Assembly: GCA_902495025.1 (NCBI GenBank)
Contig: CABUWB010000124.1
Span: 1 to 6,166 of the forward strand
Length of the DNA: 6,166 nt
Source of the DNA: an uncultured Eubacteriales bacterium
GTDB taxonomy: Bacteria > Bacillota > Clostridia > Lachnospirales > CAG-274
Direction: 5' to 3'
Shown here: positions 1-5,269 of the stretch, in pieces
Numbering within the stretch: the first letter of the stretch is position 1
Layout of the letters: every line of letters begins with the position of its first letter
Position numbers and translations under genes: made by a program
Notes under the pieces: model-generated
Database searches by the model: none
What the model was told of the DNA's origin: nothing
The model's input: only the letters and a program-made list of their open reading frames with translations

Positions 1-693
1 AAGCTGGTTCTGTGCTGTTGTAAGACCAATCTTAGCTTGCTCATAGCCGTTTTTAGCCTGTGTATAGCCAAGCTCTATGGCATCAAAATCGCTCTTTGAA
101 ATAACGCCGCCGTCATACATCTTCTTATAATCTGCATACTTCTTCTCCATATCATCATAAGATGATTTTGCTGTCTGTATGGTGATGTTTGCATTATTTA
201 CAGCCTCCTGTGCTGTATCCATACTCTTTTTTGCATTATCTACGGCAGTTGAAAGCTGAAGCCTTGCAGTTTCCACCTGACCGCCGTCGCTTGCCTGTCT
301 TGCAGCCTCCTGTGCACTTGATACGCTTGCATCTGTTACCTTAAGCTGGCTTTCAAGGCTTGCAACCTGATTTTGATAATCGGTCTTTTCTATTGTGAAA
401 AGCACCTGACCCTCCTGAACGGTGTCACCTTCTTCTACCATAATCTCCTGTACTCTGCCCGAAACCTTAGGTGTAACGCTGACAGTTTTGTTAGCCTCAA
501 TTTTACCTGCGTATGTAAGATACTTTTCTATTGAGTCGGGCTTAAGCTCCATAACCTCAACCGCACTTAAATTAGCATTCTTGTCAGACTGTACTGTTTC
601 AGCCTTCGCATCTGTTTTAGATGAACAGCCGCTCATTACACTGCTTAATGCCAGTGAAAGTATAAGCATAGGCAATATCAGTTTTCTCTTCAT
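1..693 (-). CDS. Efflux-type membrane fusion lipoprotein (HlyD/RND adaptor family), N-terminal part
   Basis: This is the first 231 residues of a periplasmic-adaptor-type (membrane fusion) protein; the C-terminal part lies beyond the left edge. The start is an ATG at 693 with GGAGG eight bases upstream. Residues 1-23 form a lipoprotein signal: MKRK, a hydrophobic stretch, then SGC with Cys23 as the likely lipidated residue. Residues about 70-103 are the lipoyl-like half motif of this family (VSGRVQEI, then EEGDTVQEGQVLF). Residues about 107-231 are Ala/Gln/Lys-rich and look like the long alpha-helical hairpin, with the usual turn motif at 193-204 (YDGGVISKSDFD). Adaptors of this kind join an RND or MacB-like ABC exporter, which would be expected next in the operon but is not visible. 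The gene starts 70 bases after the MarR-type regulator on the same strand with no strong terminator between, so co-transcription and control by that regulator are likely. The family call is firm; transporter class and substrate are unknown. Confidence 0.88.
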   Translation of the reverse strand, partial: MKRKLILPMLILSLALSSVMSGCSSKTDAKAETVQSDKNANLSAVEVMELKPDSIEKYLTYAGKIEANKTVSVTPKVSGRVQEIMVEEGDTVQEGQVLFTIEKTDYQNQVASLESQLKVTDASVSSAQEAARQASDGGQVETARLQLSTAVDNAKKSMDTAQEAVNNANITIQTAKSSYDDMEKKYADYKKMYDGGVISKSDFDAIELGYTQAKNGYEQAKIGLTTAQNQL

Positions 694-763
694 TTTAATA
701 ACCTCCATTTATGAACATACAAAATTAATTACGCACTTCTAAGATAAAAGTTTTTAATTTTTA

Positions 764-1720
764 TTAAAAATCCCTTACGGTTTCAAAAGCGCTTAAAAGA
801 CAATCACAGCCGAAGTTAAATACTTCAATATTTTCTTCACTTAAAGTTGAAAGATAATCGGCAAAATGCTTATGCAGCAGCTCTGTAACCTCTGCAACCA
901 CTTTTTTGCCCTCGTCGGTCAGCTTTATGAATACCATCCTGCCGTCCTGACCCGAATCAGGATATGTTTTATACAGATACCCTCTATCCACAAGCTTTGA
1001 TACGCCTATAGAAAGTGTACTGCCGCTTGAACCAAGATGTTTTTCCAGCTTTGTAAGTGAATCCATACCGCTTAAAATACACAGCAGCAGATGAAACTGG
1101 TTTTGTGTAATTCTGTACGGCAGCTTAATATCATCACCCTCCAGGCTGCTTATTCTGCAATTTATAAAGAAAAATGCCAAATCCTTTGCAACCTGTATTA
1201 TATCGGCGTCATATTTTTTATACTCCTCTTTAATTGAGGTCATAAGACCGAAAAGGGTACTCTCGGAATTGTTTGCCTTTCTTAAGCTTGCAACCCCCTT
1301 GCTGAAAAGCTCCTTGCCCTCATCAGTGAAGGAGCTGTAATATTTTGAAAGCCCCTCAATATACTGCTCTCCAAGTCTTATTAATACATCGTGTCCGCCT
1401 GGTGATATTTTAAAGTAAACCCTTCTGCCATCACCTCTGCTGTCGGGATACTGCTTTGTAACATAGCCCTTGGAAACAAGCTTATTCATTACTATTGACA
1501 GGGTGCTTTTGCTTATGTTCAAAAAGTCCGCCATTTCAGACACCGTATTTATGTTCAAGCACTCGAGCATCATGAGTATATCCATCTGCCTGTGACTCAT
1601 TCTTTCCTTGCATTTGACAAGGTCAGCCTCAATCTCACTGCCGGACCTTATTCTCCAGCCAATACGCATAAGTTTTTCCCACTTATCCGCAGTTTCTTTA
1701 ACCAAATTTTCCTTAGCCAT
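764..1720 (-). CDS. Tandem (two-domain) MarR-family transcriptional regulator
   Basis: A 318-residue DNA-binding regulator made of two MarR winged-helix units in one chain, about twice the usual MarR length (roughly 140-150). Unit 1 has its winged helix at about 40-110: STLSIVMNKLV at 72-82 as recognition helix and a wing with PDSRGDGRRV at 92-101. Unit 2 has the same at about 205-272: STLSIGVSKLV at 234-244 and PDSGQDGRMV at 254-263. Matching residues are all 162 apart, which points to duplication and fusion. Ordinary MarR proteins work as dimers, so this one could act as a single-chain pseudo-dimer (inference). I chose the ATG at 1720 because AGGAGG ends seven bases before it; an in-frame ATG at 1738 would place that site inside the gene and has none of its own. 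It precedes the efflux adaptor gene and has two palindromes in its promoter, which suggests autoregulation and control of export. The ligand is unknown. Confidence 0.9.
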   Translation of the reverse strand: MAKENLVKETADKWEKLMRIGWRIRSGSEIEADLVKCKERMSHRQMDILMMLECLNINTVSEMADFLNISKSTLSIVMNKLVSKGYVTKQYPDSRGDGRRVYFKISPGGHDVLIRLGEQYIEGLSKYYSSFTDEGKELFSKGVASLRKANNSESTLFGLMTSIKEEYKKYDADIIQVAKDLAFFFINCRISSLEGDDIKLPYRITQNQFHLLLCILSGMDSLTKLEKHLGSSGSTLSIGVSKLVDRGYLYKTYPDSGQDGRMVFIKLTDEGKKVVAEVTELLHKHFADYLSTLSEENIEVFNFGCDCLLSAFETVRDF

Positions 1721-1740
1721 ACCAACACCTCCTATCATAA

Positions 1741-1757
1741 AGTTTTACTGTAAAACT
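1741..1757. promoter_or_regulatory. Palindromic operator 2 (over the marR transcription start)
   Basis: A perfect 8-1-8 inverted repeat, AGTTTTAC and GTAAAACT around one T, directly downstream of the -10 box and covering the predicted start of transcription near 1750. It differs in arm sequence from operator 1 but shares the TTTTAC core. It could be a second site for the same regulator, or a hairpin at the very 5' end of the transcript. Confidence 0.65.
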
Positions 1758-1786
1758 ATTTTACATTAAAATAATTTTAATGTCAA
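1758..1786 (-). promoter_or_regulatory. Promoter of the tandem MarR gene
   Basis: Read on the minus strand, TTGACA (1786-1781) is followed by exactly 17 bases and then TAAAAT (1763-1758), a near-consensus housekeeping promoter. Transcription should begin near 1750, leaving a leader of about 30 bases before the ATG at 1720. The spacer is almost wholly occupied by a perfect palindrome, and another lies over the expected start site. Confidence 0.8.
1763..1783. promoter_or_regulatory. Palindromic operator 1 (spacer of the marR promoter)
   Basis: A perfect 10-1-10 inverted repeat: ACATTAAAAT and ATTTTAATGT around a single A. It begins inside the -35 box, fills the 17-base spacer and touches the first base of the -10 box, so a bound protein would block RNA polymerase. 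Size and symmetry suit a MarR-type dimer site. That the adjacent regulator binds here is inference. Confidence 0.7.
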
Positions 1787-1842
1787 TCCTTTTTCAGTAT
1801 TATTAACATATTTCTACATTCTTTTTTAGTTATATTGCATAT

Positions 1843-1859
1843 AGTTTTACATTTAAAAT
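1843..1859. promoter_or_regulatory. Possible auxiliary operator-like box
   Basis: AGTTTTACATTTAAAAT joins the left arm of operator 2 (AGTTTTAC) to a sequence like the left arm of operator 1 (ATTAAAAT, with one extra T). It lies about 60 bases upstream of the marR -35 box. In such AT-rich DNA it may be chance, so this is a weak call. Confidence 0.3.
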
Positions 1860-1864
1860 AAAGC

Positions 1865-1895
1865 AAAAAAACGCAGGCAATGTAAATCACCTGCG
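1865..1895 (-). terminator. Rho-independent terminator after the TSCPD gene
   Basis: On the minus strand, CGCAGGTGAT and ATTGCCTGCG form a 10-bp stem (two G-U pairs) with a TTAC tetraloop, followed directly by seven T residues. It starts 18 bases past the stop codon of the TSCPD gene, and it separates that unit from the marR unit. Confidence 0.9.
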
Positions 1896-1913
1896 GTCTT
1901 TCTGTATATTAAA

Positions 1914-2171
1914 TTAGTTTTTAGCTGCAAGGGCTGCCTTTAAAGCCTGTGCAATCTGGTCTGGACATGATGTGGACTTAAAGCCACAAGGTATGCCCTC
2001 CATTCTTTCAATGGCATCCTCTGCCTTAACACCCTTTAGCAGCGACATAATACCCCTCAGGTTGCCGTCGCAGCCGCCTATTACCTGTACGCTTTCAATA
2101 GTATTGTCATCATTAAGCTCAATTATCGTCTTTTTTGAACAGACGCCCTTGTTATTATATTCAAAGTGCAT
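1914..2171 (-). CDS. Small TSCPD-domain protein with four cysteines (TIGR03905 type)
   Basis: An 85-residue soluble protein. The C-terminal signature STSCPDQIAQAL at 66-77 is the TSCPD motif, and cysteines 11, 34, 62 and 69 match the four invariant cysteines of the small family TIGR03905. That family is described as distantly related to the C-terminal domain of some class II ribonucleotide reductases. The GGCDGNLRGI segment at 32-41 is also characteristic. Four cysteines suggest metal binding or redox chemistry, but the function is not established. The start at 2171 is chosen because AGGAGG lies eight bases upstream and the predicted transcription start is near 2193; an in-frame ATG at 2231 lies upstream of that promoter's -35 box and is excluded. 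It has its own consensus promoter and a strong terminator, so it can be a single-gene unit. Confidence 0.88.
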   Translation of the reverse strand: MHFEYNNKGVCSKKTIIELNDDNTIESVQVIGGCDGNLRGIMSLLKGVKAEDAIERMEGIPCGFKSTSCPDQIAQALKAALAAKN

Positions 2172-2199
2172 ATTTACTGCCTCCTGTAATTTTTTAATT

Positions 2200-2228
2200 A
2201 TTATAGTACAAAGGGCGGATTTTGTCAA
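2200..2228 (-). promoter_or_regulatory. Consensus promoter of the TSCPD gene
   Basis: TTGACA (2228-2223), 17 bases, TATAAT (2205-2200): both hexamers match the housekeeping consensus exactly at optimal spacing. The predicted start near 2193 gives a leader of about 22 bases that just holds the ribosome binding site. The -35 box lies in the loop of an inverted repeat and the spacer includes its 3' arm. Confidence 0.88.
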
Positions 2229-2245
2229 CAAACATAAATCCGCCC
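2213..2245 (-). terminator. GC-rich inverted repeat after dedA (possible weak terminator)
   Basis: Perfect 10-base arms, GGGCGGATTT and AAATCCGCCC, separated by 13 bases, begin six bases after the dedA-family stop codon. In dedA transcripts this forms a strong hairpin, but only TTT then GTACT follows, so the U-tract is poor and termination may be partial. The repeat overlaps the next gene's promoter and could alternatively be a protein binding site. Confidence 0.55.
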
Positions 2246-2251
2246 AACGTC

Positions 2252-2866
2252 TTATTTATTTTTTCTGCTGCTTTTGAAATGCCATACTACAATTGCAATA
2301 CAGGCTATTACTATAACCGCAATCACGACATGCTCATATTTTTTTAAATAGGGCAGACACAGCTCCCAAGCATCACCCATAACAACACCTATGTATACAA
2401 GCAGGGTATTCCATACGGCACTGCCAATCAGGGTAAGTGCCACAAACGGTACAAGCGGCATTTGCGCAATACCTGCAGGTATTGAAATAAGGCTTCGCAA
2501 AACAGGCACGCAGCGGCATATAAGCACCGCCTTCGTTTCGTATTTCTTAAACCATACATCTGCCTCATCCACAAACTCGGGTTTAAGCCTTAAAATCTGA
2601 CCAAATTTGCCCGAAAACAGCTTTTTAAGCCTTTCCTTTTTAAGCACCCTGCCAAGCCCATACAATACCATTGCGCCCGCAAGAGCGCCTGCCGTTGCCG
2701 CCACTATTACAGGCACAGGTGAAAGAGCTGTACCAAGCGTAAGAAAGCCTGCTGCCAGCAGTACAACCTCAGAGGGAATGGGCGGAAAAACATTTTCAAT
2801 ACAGATAAGCACCGCCACACCTAAATAACCGTAGGTTTCTATAATTTTTACAAAGGTTTCGTTCAT
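2252..2866 (-). CDS. DedA-family integral membrane protein
   Basis: A 204-residue membrane protein of the DedA (SNARE-associated/VTT domain) superfamily, normal in length. The N-terminal signature is present: ENVFPPIPSE at 24-33, inside a hydrophobic region followed by AAGF. The second family motif is at 117-132, with Arg118, Pro121, Arg124 and the PAG at 130-132; these acidic and arginine residues are the ones the family depends on. A final hydrophobic segment spans about 178-196, followed by a basic tail (SSRKNK). Known members maintain the proton motive force and envelope integrity, and some (UptA type) recycle undecaprenyl phosphate across the membrane; which applies here cannot be told from sequence. 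The ATG at 2866 has GGAGG five bases upstream. It lies 71 bases after fabF with no clear terminator between, so it may be read from fabF as well as from its own promoter. Confidence 0.9.
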   Translation of the reverse strand: MNETFVKIIETYGYLGVAVLICIENVFPPIPSEVVLLAAGFLTLGTALSPVPVIVAATAGALAGAMVLYGLGRVLKKERLKKLFSGKFGQILRLKPEFVDEADVWFKKYETKAVLICRCVPVLRSLISIPAGIAQMPLVPFVALTLIGSAVWNTLLVYIGVVMGDAWELCLPYLKKYEHVVIAVIVIACIAIVVWHFKSSRKNK

Positions 2867-2897
2867 GGTATCCTCCGATGCAATTATGATACGGTAT

Positions 2898-2912
2898 TAT
2901 TTTACATTAAAA
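2898..2912. repeat. 15-base box shared with the marR promoter
   Basis: TATTTTACATTAAAA here is identical to 1757-1771 in the marR promoter, and in both places it covers the -10 box and adjacent spacer in the same register. At marR it contains one arm of operator 1; here the second arm is missing, so it would be a half-site. A shared regulator is possible, but an AT-rich -10 region can also match by chance. Confidence 0.5.
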
Positions 2913-2927
2913 CCAGACAAAACTCAA
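2899..2927 (-). promoter_or_regulatory. Predicted promoter of the dedA-family gene
   Basis: On the minus strand, TTGAGT (2927-2922), 17 bases, then TAAAAT (2904-2899). The -10 box and its upstream flank are identical to those of the marR promoter. It lies just downstream of the fabF stop codon, so dedA could be transcribed independently of fabF. Confidence 0.55.
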
Positions 2928-2937
2928 CTTACAAATA

Positions 2938-4167
2938 TCAACATTTTCTAACAATTACAGCCGCATTGTGTCCGCCAAAACCTAAAGAATTACTTATTGC
3001 CGTATTTACATCCATACTTACGCCGCAGCCCTTGGTATAGTCAAGGTCGCATTCTGGGTCGTCAACCTTTAGTCCCACCGTCTGATGTATATAACCCTCA
3101 TTAATCGACTTTATACAGGTTATAAGCTCCACTGCACCGCTTGCTCCGAACAGATGACCTGTCATTGACTTTGTAGAATTAATTTTTACATTATATGCCA
3201 CCTGACCCATTGCACGCTTAATTGCAATGGTTTCAAAAAGGTCGTTGTATTTTGTACTGGTACCATGAGCGTTTATATAATCAATATCCGACGGTGAAAT
3301 TTCCGCCTCTGCCATGGCAAGACGCATTGCCTCAGCCATACCACTGCCGTCAGCCATAGGGGGTGTTACGTGGTTTGCATCACAGGTTGCGCCATAGCCG
3401 ACTATTTCAGCATAGATTTTTGCACCTCTTGCCTTGGCGTGCTCCATTTCCTCCAGCACAAGTACACCTGCGCCTTCACCTGTAACAAATCCGTCCCTCT
3501 CCTTATCAAATGGAATTGATGCCCTTAACGGGTCTGTTGAGGACGTAAGAGCCGTAAGCGACTGGAAGGCAGCTACTCCAAGCCTGCTGACGGAGCTGTC
3601 CACACCGCCTGCAAGCACAATATCACTCTCGCCGTATTTAATTGAGCGGTAAGCCTCGCCAACGCAGTTTGTCCCCGTAGCACACGCTGTAACCACATCA
3701 ATACACTTGCCTTTAAAACCTGTCGCTATTGCAACATTTGCCGCTGCCATATTACCAAGCACAAGCGGAGCTGTAAGCGGATGAATTTTTTTAGGTCCCT
3801 TTGCAAGCAGCTTTTCAAACTCACGCTCAATACCCATAAGAGAGCCTACACCCGAGCCTACTATTACCGAAAGCCTGTACGGATTTTCCTCCGCTATGTC
3901 AAAGCCCGAATCGGCAGCAGCCTCCTTTGCCGCTGTTACGGCAAGCTGCGAAAACCTGTCCATTCGCTTTGCTTCCTTAGCACCCACACTTTCGGCAGGG
4001 TCAAAGTCCTTAATCTGTGCGGCAAGCTTGGCACTATAAGCTTCGGTATCAAAACCTTCTATCGGCGCAAAGCCTACCCTGCCTGCCTTGACACTATCCC
4101 AAAAATCCTTTACATTATTACCTATGGGCGTTACCGCACCCATACCCGTTACTGCAACTCTTTTCAT
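2938..4167 (-). CDS. fabF: 3-oxoacyl-[acyl-carrier-protein] synthase II (FabF)
   Basis: A complete 409-residue condensing enzyme of type II fatty acid synthesis. It elongates acyl-ACP with malonyl-ACP in the cytoplasm. The full catalytic set is visible: nucleophile Cys162 in VTACATG, His301 in NAHGTST, Lys333 in NSTKSMTG and His338 in TGHLFGASGA. The N-terminus (KRVAVTGMGAVTPIG) and C-terminus (NSLGFGGHNAAVIV) are also typical, and the spacing matches E. coli FabF closely. The start at 4167 has GAGGTG seven bases upstream. No other fab, acc or acpP gene lies in the window; the upstream neighbour is a divergent thiamine operon and the downstream one a DedA protein. It is thus apart from the usual clostridial fatty acid cluster on at least its upstream side. 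It may be a second fabF copy or a housekeeping gene placed alone; the window cannot decide. I see no convincing promoter or operator in the 93 bases upstream (4168-4260). Confidence 0.96.
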   Translation of the reverse strand: MKRVAVTGMGAVTPIGNNVKDFWDSVKAGRVGFAPIEGFDTEAYSAKLAAQIKDFDPAESVGAKEAKRMDRFSQLAVTAAKEAAADSGFDIAEENPYRLSVIVGSGVGSLMGIEREFEKLLAKGPKKIHPLTAPLVLGNMAAANVAIATGFKGKCIDVVTACATGTNCVGEAYRSIKYGESDIVLAGGVDSSVSRLGVAAFQSLTALTSSTDPLRASIPFDKERDGFVTGEGAGVLVLEEMEHAKARGAKIYAEIVGYGATCDANHVTPPMADGSGMAEAMRLAMAEAEISPSDIDYINAHGTSTKYNDLFETIAIKRAMGQVAYNVKINSTKSMTGHLFGASGAVELITCIKSINEGYIHQTVGLKVDDPECDLDYTKGCGVSMDVNTAISNSLGFGGHNAAVIVRKC

Positions 4168-4260
4168 TTATATACACCTCGTGAAAAATATTCTTATTCT
4201 TAAATATTATTACGAAAATCTTACAAAAAAGTTTGCCATATTTCACAGTTTAAATTGGGT

Positions 4261-4289
4261 TTGACAAATATATATTAGGGGTGTATACT
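4261..4289 (+). promoter_or_regulatory. Promoter of the thiamine operon
   Basis: TTGACA at 4261-4266, 17 bases, TATACT at 4284-4289. The predicted start near 4296 lies about 15 bases before the riboswitch aptamer, as expected for a leader RNA. Confidence 0.82.
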
Positions 4290-4310
4290 TATTATATTAT
4301 AATATTAATT

Positions 4311-4390
4311 TTGCAGGGGAACTGTATACAGTTGAGAAGGTTAAAACCTGACCCTTAGAACCTGTCGGTTAATACTGTCGTAGGGAGCAA
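4311..4390 (+). promoter_or_regulatory. TPP riboswitch aptamer (THI element)
   Basis: The conserved TPP-sensing core is present. TTGC at 4311 pairs with GCAA at 4387-4390 (P1). GGGG near 4316-4319 pairs with the ACCC at 4351 (P2). AACTG/CAGTT form a hairpin (P3), followed by the conserved GAGA and a small AGG/CCT stem. The second arm carries the hallmark GAACCTG at 4358-4364, a CGGT/ACTG stem around TAAT, and CGTAGGGA at 4379-4386. Aptamers with these elements bind thiamine diphosphate. It precedes thiM, thiD and thiC, a classic target. The downstream terminator implies that ligand binding stops transcription. Confidence 0.95.
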
Positions 4391-4423
4391 TACAAGCCAT
4401 ACATACATTGTCAGCCGGGGGTT
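4359..4423 (+). promoter_or_regulatory. Proposed antiterminator pairing in the thi leader
   Basis: AACCTGTCGGTT at 4359-4370, in the aptamer core, can pair with AGCCGGGGGTT at 4413-4423, the 5' arm of the terminator. This gives 11 pairs (three G-U) with G4364 bulged. The pairing would destroy both the TPP-binding core and the terminator, so it fits the ligand-free 'on' state. Drawn by hand; no energies were computed. Confidence 0.65.
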
Positions 4424-4443
4424 CTTCTTCGGCTATATTTTTT
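4413..4443 (+). terminator. Riboswitch-controlled intrinsic terminator
   Basis: AGCCG and CGGCT pair, extended by GC and G-U pairs to nine base pairs with a four-base loop (4413-4434). ATA and then six T residues (4438-4443) follow. It ends immediately before the thiM ribosome binding site, the position expected of a riboswitch expression platform. Confidence 0.85.
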
Positions 4444-4455
4444 AGGAGGTTAAAA

Positions 4456-5268
4456 ATGGCATTAATTAATGACATTGCCGCAGCTGTTACCGCTGTGAGG
4501 GATAAATCCCCCCTCGTGCACTGTATAACAAATTATGTTACGGTAAACGACTGTGCAAACGCTCTGCTTGCAATAGGTGCATCACCTATAATGGCAGACG
4601 ATATTGACGAGGTTGAGGACATCACCTCAATATCCTCTGCACTTGTTATAAATATAGGCACGCTTAACAGCCGCACAATCAAATCGGCACTTGCTGCTGG
4701 CAAAAAGGCAAATGCGCTTAACATACCTGTTGTGCTTGACCCTGTGGGTGCAGGTGCATCAAGGCTGCGCAATGAGGCTGTAAGCAAGCTTTTAGCCGAG
4801 GTTAAAATGAGTGTGATAAGAGGTAATTTATCCGAGCTTGCATTTATATCGGGACTTGAGGTCAGCACAAAGGGCGTTGACAGCTCCGAGGCGGACGCTG
4901 ACAAAAATCCCGTATGGGTTGTAGGACGTGTTGCGGATATGTATGGCTGCACCGCCGCAATTACAGGTGCGGTTGACACAATAAGCAACGGTACAAGCTG
5001 TGTACAGCTTGCAAACGGACATAAAATGCTTTCGTCCATAACGGGCTCGGGCTGTCTTACATCTGCAATGCTGGGTGCTTTTGCTGCAGTAAGCGACGGC
5101 TTAACGGCTGCATGCGGCGCAATACTCACCACCTCTGTTGCAGGCGAGAGGGCTTATGAAAAATCAGGCAGCCTTGGCACAGGCAGTTTTCATATATCAT
5201 TAATTGATTATATAAGCACCACAACGGCAGATACTATTTTATCTTATGCAAAAATAACGGAGGTGTAA
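4456..5268 (+). CDS. thiM: Hydroxyethylthiazole kinase (ThiM)
   Basis: A complete 270-residue cytoplasmic kinase that phosphorylates 4-methyl-5-(2-hydroxyethyl)thiazole with ATP, salvaging the thiazole half of thiamine. Family signatures appear in order: HCITNYVTVNDCAN at 22-35, GASPIMAD at 41-48, VLDPVGAGAS at 93-102, RGNLSEL at 122-128 (commonly RGNASEI), ITGAVD at 169-174 and the anion-hole motif TGSGC at 196-200 with catalytic-site Cys200. The length is normal. The start at 4456 is preceded by AGGAGG six bases upstream; an in-frame ATG at 4408 lies before the leader terminator and has no ribosome binding site, so it is not used. It is the first gene of the operon and controlled by the TPP riboswitch. 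Its stop codon is one base from the start of thiD. Confidence 0.96.
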   Translation: MALINDIAAAVTAVRDKSPLVHCITNYVTVNDCANALLAIGASPIMADDIDEVEDITSISSALVINIGTLNSRTIKSALAAGKKANALNIPVVLDPVGAGASRLRNEAVSKLLAEVKMSVIRGNLSELAFISGLEVSTKGVDSSEADADKNPVWVVGRVADMYGCTAAITGAVDTISNGTSCVQLANGHKMLSSITGSGCLTSAMLGAFAAVSDGLTAACGAILTTSVAGERAYEKSGSLGTGSFHISLIDYISTTTADTILSYAKITEV

Positions 5269-5269
5269 T

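Noticed and set aside
422..742. 106-codon open frame on the plus strand opposite the adaptor gene
   Set aside because: The minus strand encodes a clear lipoprotein adaptor with signal peptide and ribosome binding site; the plus frame has neither.
751..770. AT-only inverted repeat (TTTTTAAT and ATTAAAAA) at the end of the MarR gene, a possible terminator
   Set aside because: The stem has no GC pairs, so it would be very weak, and it overlaps the stop codon. It is more likely ordinary AT-rich spacer and does not break the regulator-adaptor operon.
1721..1738. Upstream ATG at 1738 as the start of the MarR gene
   Set aside because: It would place the AGGAGG ribosome binding site inside the gene and has no site of its own; the ATG at 1720 has ideal spacing.
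3781..4203. 140-codon open frame on the plus strand opposite fabF
   Set aside because: It is antisense to a well-conserved fabF, has no ribosome binding site, and its composition is that of a reversed coding strand.
4168..4260. Search for a fabF promoter or a FapR/FabT-type operator upstream of fabF
   Set aside because: The DNA is AT-rich with several AATATT repeats, but I found no hexamer pair at good spacing and no match to known fatty acid regulator sites.
4408..4455. Upstream ATG at 4408 as the start of thiM
   Set aside because: It lies before the riboswitch terminator, has no ribosome binding site, and adds 16 residues not typical of ThiM.
4533..5132. 199-codon open frame on the minus strand opposite thiM
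   Set aside because: It is a shadow of the conserved thiM reading frame, Ser/Ala/Thr-rich without any recognisable motif or ribosome binding site.
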